DNA from: a bacterium | GTDB lineage: Bacteria; Spirochaetota; JAHITG01 | Assembly: GCA_028711675.1 (NCBI GenBank) | Contig: JAQTRT010000068.1 | Coordinates: 1-11,932, forward strand | DNA: 11,932 bases | Direction of reading: 5' to 3' | Shown here: piece after piece, positions 5,581 through 11,932 of the stretch | How the letters are laid out: each line of letters begins with the position of its first letter | Position numbering within the stretch: the stretch's first letter is position 1 | Translations under genes and position numbers: made by a program | The notes under the pieces: model-generated | Told to the model about the DNA's origin: nothing | The model's database searches: none | The model's input: the letters and a program-made list of their open reading frames with translations, nothing else

Positions 5581-8500
5581 TTATTTTAGGATCAGAACCT
5601 TACCGCGGTAGTATTCACTACCCGTATCGATCTGGTATATATAGACTCCCGATTTCACCGCGTACTTGTCCTTGTCCTTCCCGTCCCAGTAGATCTCGCC
5701 CTGGCTGTATTCTCCCTGGTATTCCTTCGTGTACACCTTCCTTCCCGACAGATCATACACGTTGAACGCGAACTTCTTCACCGTCTCCTTGAACAGGAAG
5801 CTTATCTTCAGATTCCCGTACATGTCCCCGCCCCTCCCCGGCGAGAACGGGTTCGGCCAGCATTTCAAATCCCCGAATACCTTCACGTATTTCGCCGCTT
5901 TCGACCCGAATATCGCGTACGTGTTATGCAGGTAGTTCACCTTCACCGTCACCGTATTCCTGTCTTTATCCACCTTTCCCCCGAGCTTGATCCACTGTCC
6001 CGTGTTCTCCTTGTAATAATATATCGCCAGCGTATCTTCGCTCCACCCCTGCAGCGCCAGCTCATCGTCCGTGTAATGCAGCACCACCGTCACGGAATTC
6101 CCGATCTCGATCTCATCGATCTTCGCCTCGCCCGAATCCTCCAGGTCCAGCTCATACACCTTGATCCCCGCGTTGTCCTGGCCCGCGATGATGCTGTCCG
6201 TCTTCGATATCGAGTTCACCTGCGATGTCGTCATGCTCTGCTTATATATGTTCAGATAAAAATCATCCAGCACCGACCCTACCGGGAACTGGATATACGT
6301 CTCGCTGTCATCCATGCTCCTGACCGTCCTCACGATCGCGGACTTCGCCTCCAAAAGCGAGTTCTTCATCACGACCGTCCCGATATCCGTCACCGCGTTC
6401 GAGCTCACCCGCACATCTACCTTGTATCTCGCTGTCTTGTAGTCCGCCAGCTGCAGCTCCACGTCATAACTCCCTTCCGGGATCATATCCAGCACGAATG
6501 TCGCGTAATTCGTCGCTGTCTTCACCGAATAAAACGTCGCCTGGCTGTTGAAGTTCACTGCCCGCGTGCTTGAGCCTGTCTTGTACAGGTTGATCGTAAT
6601 GTCGTCGTTCGGCCTCAGCATCCCTTCGATCCTGCCCCAGTACGCCTTCTCCACTGCCAGTATCTGCGTCTCGATCCCTGACCCCGGATTGATCTGCACT
6701 CCCCCCTGGTACGTCACTTCGCATCCCAGTGTCCGGCTCGTCGGTATGCTGATGCTGTAATCAAACTCCAGCCCGATGATATCGTAATAGTTCGGTCCGC
6801 CTCCCACTTTCGTGAACGATCCTGCCGGGTAATTGATCACTATATTCGTCACGGACCTGATAATGTCATTCGTCGCGCACAACCGGCTCGTTACTTTCAG
6901 GTTGGAGAATATGCTCCCGTCGAACCTGATCACCGCACGGTTGATGTTCGATTTGATCGAGTTGTTGTCTATCCGGTACGTCAGGTTCGCGCTCTTGTTC
7001 AACGTGTAAATCACCTGCGACCCTTCCACCAGGTACGCGTCCGCCCTGTACGGGTTCGGGTCCGATATGTTCAGCTTTGTACCGTCATCCACTTCTTTCA
7101 GGCTTGCCGGCTGCGGCTGGTTCCTTACCTGCAGCCCGAACGGCAGCCCGAATATCTCGTTCGATATCGAGAAATTCTTCAGCGTGACCGTGATCACGTC
7201 CGATGTCCGCGATCCCAGCTTCGTCCCGTTCTCGTAATATATCCGGATCGCCCTGTTCGTCCCGTTCTTGTAATTCGTGAGATTCGCCGTACCCAGTATC
7301 CCGCTCGTGATATTCGAGAATATGCAGTTCGAGAACAACGTCGGGTATTTCAGCTCCGCGTAATAGATCCGGTTCGCGTAGTTCCCCGTGTTCGTGATGT
7401 AATAACTCACCGTCCTCACCGCGTTCGTACGGCTGATATCGATCGATCCCGTCCTCAGCTGCCCTTTCCCCGATACGTCCGGCATCTCATACGTTATGTT
7501 CCGTGACTGCCCTATCGTCGAGATCGCCTCCACATACCCCGATCCGTCATCTATATAACAGTTGAACTGCACGTTCGTCTCCGGTATGTCCCGGTTATCC
7601 GACGCCTTGATCCCTATCATGTCATAGCCCGTCGCACCCAGCGCTCCCGACGGGTCAAGAGAATACCGGAGTGTCATGCTTGAACTGCCTGACAGCCTGA
7701 TATTAGCCCCGTCATTGTTCAGCCATAATGAACTGTTCGACATCACCCCGCTGATGATCCCGGGAAACGTGATCACAGCCCTCTGGATCGGCCGGTTACC
7801 CCCGATATTGTTTATCCGGTAGATATACACGTTCGTGTATGTCGTCATGTCCATCGTATCCGGCGATATATATACGTTCAGCGGAAATACCGAATCGATC
7901 TTCGTGTTCCCTGATGCCGATGTGTAGATCTCCTGCACCGGGTCCGTGTTGTTCACTTCCACCCGCAGCGTCACGCTCGTGATGTTCGTGATCTGGTCCC
8001 ACATCTTGATCGTTATCACGTCGTTCATCCCTGCGTTCAGCACATGGTTGTCGTCCTTGTATAATATATTGAACACTCCCGCCGCGTACGTGATGTTCCC
8101 CCCGTCGTTCGAGATCCGCGTCGTGCTCACGTCTCCGGCATTGATCCCCACTCCCGAAAAGAATACCCTCGCCTTCGTGATGTTGTTCTGCCCTGTCCCC
8201 CTGTTCGTCAAATACAGGTTGATCAGATTCGTCACGGATGTCGTATATATGTAATTCCGCGATAATGCCGCGTTACCCACTGCCGGCGCCATCTGGATCT
8301 TCATGTACTGGTTCCCTAACGCCGTACCTGTTGGATAGTACAACCCGTTCGTCAGATACTGCACCTCGCATGTCCAGTACGACGTGTTCGTCGTCTTGTT
8401 GATGTTGTCCTTTGCCTGGAACGTTATCGTGTCTTCCACTCCGCCGCTCAGATAATTCGCCGAGTAATCTATATAAATATATCCGTTCGACACCTTCTCC

Positions 8501-11500
8501 ACTGATCCCAGCCACGGCGAAAGAACCGTGTTGGTCAGCATGGTATAGACAGTGGAAGGGATACTGATCCGTGTCTTCATGATCTTCTGCGCTGACGTAT
8601 TGGTATTGTTCAGCTTATAGGTGAACAGGTTCGTCACGCTCGAGTCCTCGATATAGGCCGGTGAGGAAATATACGCATCCGGCCTTGGAATGACATAAAC
8701 AAACTTCCTTCCGCCCGCGATCACGCCCGTGTTCGTATACCGCCCTTTCTGGTCATTATTCGCCACGTTCATCTTGAAATACAGGTTCGTCGCCTGCAAT
8801 ATGCTGTTCGTCACCACCAGGCTGATGGTATCCGTGGCCTTCGCATCCAGCGTATTGGCCCTGTAATTCACCACAACCCGGCTGGCCAGGTTCGAGAAAA
8901 CCGTCCCGCTCCATACCGTCCCCGTGATCCTTACCTTCCCCTGCAGAATGGCCGGAAGCAGTATGATCACTTCCTCCAGCTCATTGCTCCCGTTCCCGTC
9001 ATTGTATACCGTGTACCCGAAATTGTTCGTCCGCTTCACTGCGCTTGTGAACATGATGTTCGGCAGGATCTTCCCGTCCGCGTCAGGAGGCGGTGTCTGG
9101 AAAAATACCCGGTTCGTCGTGCCTGCCGGCTTCGTCGTCGGCCGCAGTACCGACGTGTTCACCGTCACCAGCGGTACGATATCCCGGTACGTATCGCTCG
9201 TGATATCGTCCGTCAGAATGAGCTTTACCACATCCCTCTGCCCGGCTGCCAGGGAATACCCCGTCTTCGAGAAACGAAGCCCGCTTATACTCCACTCGCC
9301 GCTGTTCACGCTCGTGGCCTTGGTGATGGCCGTGATGTTCCCGCCGCCGCCGCTGCCCACGAACGTGCCTTCCGCGTAGCTTACCTTATTACCTTCATCC
9401 CCGTAATTGTTAAAAATGTAATACAGCGTGCTCGATGTCACTTCCGCCAGTACGTAATAATTCGACAGCCAGCTCTGCACCCTCGCTTCCTGAGGCACGA
9501 AATTAACCGTCCTTGTCTCGTCAGGCGGGTTCAGGTCATTCGCCTCGTTCCGGTTCGCCAGGTTCGAAACAAAACACCGCACCGTTATGCTCCCCGGCGT
9601 CGTGTTCGTGTATTTGTCCGACACCCGGAAATACACATCATCGTACTCCCCTATAGCCAGGGACTTGCCCTGGCTGTTGTAATTGAAGAATATGTTGCTC
9701 CGGCCAATGGATATGCCTGCGTCCGTGATAAGCGAACTCGTGGCCCACGTGATGTTCGTAAAATATCCCACTGGCAGGATCACGCGCGCAAAATTGATAA
9801 GGCCTGCCGGCGCCGTGTTCTTGATCCTGTATTTGAACACATTCGAAACTTCCGAAGTGTACACCACTCCGTCCACAGGCTGGATGCTGCAGGATGCTAT
9901 GGGCTGCGGATCGGTCACCCGGATCGTGTTCACCAACCCTGTCGTCTGCACGTCCTTGAATCCTTCGCCGTTGCTGTTGTTCACCACTGCCGAGAAAGTG
10001 ACATTGGTCGTCTTTCCCGCGCTGATATTATGGTAGGTTATGAACTTCACCCTGTCATCGCCGTTGTTATAGGTGATGGGATTCCCGCCCTGGCCGTAAT
10101 GGAGCGTCACATAACTGATATTGTTTATCTTGCCTATCTTTACATAATTGGTCGATATCCTCACGGAAGAGAACTTCTTTACATTGGTGAAGATGCCGGG
10201 TACAGTAATAATGGCATCGTAGATCTTATTGTCGATATTCGCGGAAGTGTTCCTCAGCTTGTATTCCAGCGTGCTCTTGGTGATGGAATTGAACAGCACC
10301 CTCGGATCCCCTGATGACGGCTGCGTGATCTCTCCGTCCACCTTGGGCGTCTCGCCCGATATCCTGACCCACTGGGAGTTATAATTTAAATTCGTGCCTG
10401 TGGCCAGAGAGGAACCGGAAAGGCTGTTTCCGTCCACCCAGCTCTGCCATTTCCAGTTACCTTTGTTTACACTGCCTTTAATGTTGAAGGTAATGACATC
10501 CAGGCCGCCCGGCGAGGCGAGCGTGGATGTTGTGTAATTAAGCCGGATAAATTTACCGGGGCCAAGAGCCGTTATGTTCGTGACCTTGATCAGGGTCCTT
10601 TCATTGGTACCCATGCGATCAGAATCAAAATTGGTGATTTGGGTATTGGAGAAACCGTCCGGCACTTTAATGGCAGCCCAGGTGATGTCCTGGCGTCCTA
10701 CAACCCCTGTTGTGCTGAACTTGTACGTAAAACTATAATCATTAGGGCCCTGGAAGATCTGGTTGGGAGAAATGGAAGCATAGGCATAGGCGGAACCTTC
10801 AGACAGCCCGATACTGGCCGTTCCCGTGGTCTTCTGCCAGCTGCAGGTCGAATAATTGCTTTTTTTGGCTACAGGCATTCCTTCGAACAGCTCAGCCTGG
10901 ACCCAGGAATCGAACTGCACGGAGGAAAAATTGGTGACCTTGAACCGCATATCCACATAAATGTGCTCGTATGAATCAACAGGCATATTGGTTATCTGCG
11001 AACTCAGGATGATATAAAGATCGTTGCCGTTGGTCCTGATCATGGCCTTGTTCGCTGAACCGAAAAAGGATGTCATATCCGTATTGAACTGGTTGTTGTA
11101 AAGAGTACGCTGGGTTACATTGCCCTCATAAAAATCCCTTACCCTGACACAATAATTTGTGGTATTGTTGGTCAGCATTACATTGTACGGCCACCGGAAC
11201 TCGTTCGGTTTTGTGATCTTTATATAATTAATACCGGCATTAGAAATGTCTGTTTGCTTTAAAATCACATTGGAAAACATAAGTGTGACTTTTTTATAAT
11301 CTGTTAGTGTTGTACTTGTTGGCAGAGAAGGAGGGGAAACAATCTGCTTGGAAACATCAACAGAGCTTTTAATAAGAAGATTGTCAAAATCAGCATCCTG
11401 CTGGGGCATTCCGGCCACACTATCACTGCATCTCTGGCCGTGACCGACCATGATCTGGATGGCATCATTCCATACGACCTGTTTCTGAGCAAGAAAAAGC

Positions 11501-11932
11501 CATTCATTGGGTAAAGCCGGATTTCTGTCATAGGGATCAGGATTCAGGTAAAGCTTGATGTATGTTCCGTCATGGACCATTCTGAATCCGACACAATTCG
11601 TATTGGTAGCAACCGGATTGTTCTGGAGCAGCTGATAATCCCACAAGGAAACATTCGTTGTATTATATCCGATCCCCCGGGGGCTCAAAGCTGCCTTGCA
11701 TTCATCATTCAAGCTTACTTCCGCACTATCATAATAGGAGATGATCTGGCGCATGGGATCAATGGGCGTATCCCAGCAACCCACATGATCCACAAAATCG
11801 AAATAACTGGAAAAATTCTCCCATTCATTGGTCCTGTTATTAGCAACATACGTTTTATGGAGAACAGGCGAACTGTCTACAAACATGGCTATGCCGACAA
11901 AGGAATGTTTCTTGGCATCACCCGGATCACCT
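5581..11932 (-). CDS. Giant modular surface protein L with sorting domain (5'-partial)
   Basis: At least 2116 aa. The frame is open to the right edge, so the Met at 11886 is internal: residues just before it (SFVGIAMFVDSS) align with the VGIWLVVDNG of module A in G1. Numbering from that Met: rest of module A 1-180 (TNTNCVGFRMVHDG, YLNPDP, IMVGHG); module B about 184-357 (NAGINYIKITKP, LSSQITN, YSTCSWQK); ten Thr/Asn-rich beta-sandwich C repeats of about 130-150 aa over 363-1748; a carboxypeptidase-regulatory-like domain about 1750-1840 (GRIEGML...IPEGSYDVEL...TDIGTVVM); a ZU5-like domain about 1860-1995 (YIQFPVGSV...); and a C-terminal FlgD-Ig/type IX-like sorting domain 2000-2101 (CWPNPFSPG, YDLSGRKV, YWDGKD, SGVYIYQI, GKVLILK). 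Its signal peptide must lie outside the window. The sorting domain implies export across the outer membrane and surface attachment or release. The probable role is adhesin or matrix protein (inference); no catalytic motif was seen. Its base use changes along the gene, with CpG sparse near 11300 and abundant over most of 5600-10000. Confidence 0.93.
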   Translation of the reverse strand, partial: GDPGDAKKHSFVGIAMFVDSSPVLHKTYVANNRTNEWENFSSYFDFVDHVGCWDTPIDPMRQIISYYDSAEVSLNDECKAALSPRGIGYNTTNVSLWDYQLLQNNPVATNTNCVGFRMVHDGTYIKLYLNPDPYDRNPALPNEWLFLAQKQVVWNDAIQIMVGHGQRCSDSVAGMPQQDADFDNLLIKSSVDVSKQIVSPPSLPTSTTLTDYKKVTLMFSNVILKQTDISNAGINYIKITKPNEFRWPYNVMLTNNTTNYCVRVRDFYEGNVTQRTLYNNQFNTDMTSFFGSANKAMIRTNGNDLYIILSSQITNMPVDSYEHIYVDMRFKVTNFSSVQFDSWVQAELFEGMPVAKKSNYSTCSWQKTTGTASIGLSEGSAYAYASISPNQIFQGPNDYSFTYKFSTTGVVGRQDITWAAIKVPDGFSNTQITNFDSDRMGTNERTLIKVTNITALGPGKFIRLNYTTSTLASPGGLDVITFNIKGSVNKGNWKWQSWVDGNSLSGSSLATGTNLNYNSQWVRISGETPKVDGEITQPSSGDPRVLFNSITKSTLEYKLRNTSANIDNKIYDAIITVPGIFTNVKKFSSVRISTNYVKIGKINNISYVTLHYGQGGNPITYNNGDDRVKFITYHNISAGKTTNVTFSAVVNNSNGEGFKDVQTTGLVNTIRVTDPQPIASCSIQPVDGVVYTSEVSNVFKYRIKNTAPAGLINFARVILPVGYFTNITWATSSLITDAGISIGRSNIFFNYNSQGKSLAIGEYDDVYFRVSDKYTNTTPGSITVRCFVSNLANRNEANDLNPPDETRTVNFVPQEARVQSWLSNYYVLAEVTSSTLYYIFNNYGDEGNKVSYAEGTFVGSGGGGNITAITKATSVNSGEWSISGLRFSKTGYSLAAGQRDVVKLILTDDITSDTYRDIVPLVTVNTSVLRPTTKPAGTTNRVFFQTPPPDADGKILPNIMFTSAVKRTNNFGYTVYNDGNGSNELEEVIILLPAILQGKVRITGTVWSGTVFSNLASRVVVNYRANTLDAKATDTISLVVTNSILQATNLYFKMNVANNDQKGRYTNTGVIAGGRKFVYVIPRPDAYISSPAYIEDSSVTNLFTYKLNNTNTSAQKIMKTRISIPSTVYTMLTNTVLSPWLGSVEKVSNGYIYIDYSANYLSGGVEDTITFQAKDNINKTTNTSYWTCEVQYLTNGLYYPTGTALGNQYMKIQMAPAVGNAALSRNYIYTTSVTNLINLYLTNRGTGQNNITKARVFFSGVGINAGDVSTTRISNDGGNITYAAGVFNILYKDDNHVLNAGMNDVITIKMWDQITNITSVTLRVEVNNTDPVQEIYTSASGNTKIDSVFPLNVYISPDTMDMTTYTNVYIYRINNIGGNRPIQRAVITFPGIISGVMSNSSLWLNNDGANIRLSGSSSMTLRYSLDPSGALGATGYDMIGIKASDNRDIPETNVQFNCYIDDGSGYVEAISTIGQSRNITYEMPDVSGKGQLRTGSIDISRTNAVRTVSYYITNTGNYANRIYYAELKYPTLFSNCIFSNITSGILGTANLTNYKNGTNRAIRIYYENGTKLGSRTSDVITVTLKNFSISNEIFGLPFGLQVRNQPQPASLKEVDDGTKLNISDPNPYRADAYLVEGSQVIYTLNKSANLTYRIDNNSIKSNINRAVIRFDGSIFSNLKVTSRLCATNDIIRSVTNIVINYPAGSFTKVGGGPNYYDIIGLEFDYSISIPTSRTLGCEVTYQGGVQINPGSGIETQILAVEKAYWGRIEGMLRPNDDITINLYKTGSSTRAVNFNSQATFYSVKTATNYATFVLDMIPEGSYDVELQLADYKTARYKVDVRVSSNAVTDIGTVVMKNSLLEAKSAIVRTVRSMDDSETYIQFPVGSVLDDFYLNIYKQSMTTSQVNSISKTDSIIAGQDNAGIKVYELDLEDSGEAKIDEIEIGNSVTVVLHYTDDELALQGWSEDTLAIYYYKENTGQWIKLGGKVDKDRNTVTVKVNYLHNTYAIFGSKAAKYVKVFGDLKCWPNPFSPGRGGDMYGNLKISFLFKETVKKFAFNVYDLSGRKVYTKEYQGEYSQGEIYWDGKDKDKYAVKSGVYIYQIDTGSEYYRGKVLILK
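6643..10800 (-). repeat. Ten C-type beta-sandwich repeats in L
   Basis: Approximate unit boundaries in L numbering are 363-511, 512-658, 659-798, 799-928, 929-1064, 1065-1197, 1198-1332, 1333-1467, 1468-1608 and 1609-1748. Most share a frame: a short Pro-containing linker (TDPQP, PRPDA, SDPNP), 'T(S/N).(V/T)TN...Y.(I/L).N', '.(I/V)...(R/K)(A/V).(I/F).(P/F)..(I/F)(.)N', an N/I-(V/I)-Y segment and a '.D.I.(F/I).(A/V).(D/N)' segment near the end. They are highly diverged, so this is a protein-level repeat and not a DNA repeat. The pattern resembles Ig-like or DUF11-like extracellular repeats, but I cannot assign a named family. Boundaries are good to about 10 residues. Confidence 0.75.
10206..10359 (-). 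repeat. Near-identical direct repeat, L copy
   Basis: This is the partner of positions 1-154, with 152/154 bases identical and two adjacent differences at 10333-10334. It covers the start of repeat C2 (SGETPKVD through YDAII). Downstream in transcription (below 10206) the comparison cannot continue because the G3 copy leaves the window. Confidence 0.95.

Noticed and set aside
5926..6573. Plus-strand Arg/His-rich open frame (215 codons)
   Set aside because: It is antisense to the C-terminal domains of L. The composition is what the complement of that CpG-rich region would produce.
11884..11886. Met codon as the true start of L
   Set aside because: The frame stays open to the edge, and the preceding residues continue the alignment to module A, so the gene begins outside the window.
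1..11932. CRISPR array, tRNA, rRNA, insertion sequence
   Set aside because: No short regularly spaced repeats, tRNA-like cloverleaf, rRNA stretch, transposase motif or terminal inverted repeats were seen. The repeats present are protein-domain repeats and one duplicated coding block.

Overview
This 11.9 kb window holds one family of secreted, repeat-built surface proteins. All four genes lie on the minus strand, and I see no RNA-processing, metabolic, phage or transposon genes. The largest product ends in a 'PNPFSP ... YDLSGRKV ... SGVYIYQI ... GKVLILK' region. That is the FlgD-Ig-like / type IX-like sorting domain common in FCB-group bacteria, Elusimicrobiota and neighbouring candidate phyla. 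Mid-range base composition, Thr/Asn-rich beta-sandwich repeats and giant low-similarity proteins fit a metagenomic genome from that part of the tree. The phylum itself is inference.

Layout in the direction of transcription (right to left). (1) Positions 11932-5581 encode a giant protein 'L' of at least 2116 aa, with its N-terminus outside the window. (2) Positions 5580-5275 are intergenic. They carry a weak inverted repeat, a near-consensus sigma70 promoter and a strongly structured leader RNA whose closing stem starts almost at the predicted transcription start. (3) Positions 5274-3724 (G1, 516 aa) and 3712-2141 (G2, 523 aa) are two short secreted paralogues. (4) Positions 2137 to beyond 1 (G3) encode another large paralogue whose C-terminus lies outside the window. 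G1-G2-G3 are separated by 11 and 3 bp and should form one operon driven by the 5438-5465 promoter.

The proteins share interchangeable modules. Module A (about 280 aa) looks like a jelly-roll/LamG-type sandwich. Module B (about 160 aa) contains NAGIN..(R/K)I.KP and ends in YSTC.(E/W)Q(K/R). C repeats are about 130-150 aa. G1 and G2 are signal peptide-A-B. G3 is signal peptide-B-C1-C1-C1-C2..., with module A absent and C1 in three tandem copies. L is A-B-C1-C2-...-C10, then a carboxypeptidase-regulatory-like domain, a ZU5-like domain and the sorting domain. The nested series suggests repeated duplication and domain shuffling. Positions 1-154 are 152/154 identical to 10206-10359 inside L, and that identity begins at the C1/C2 module junction, which points to recent gene conversion or duplication. 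The likely biology is a variable cell-surface or extracellular adhesin set. No ligand can be assigned from sequence.
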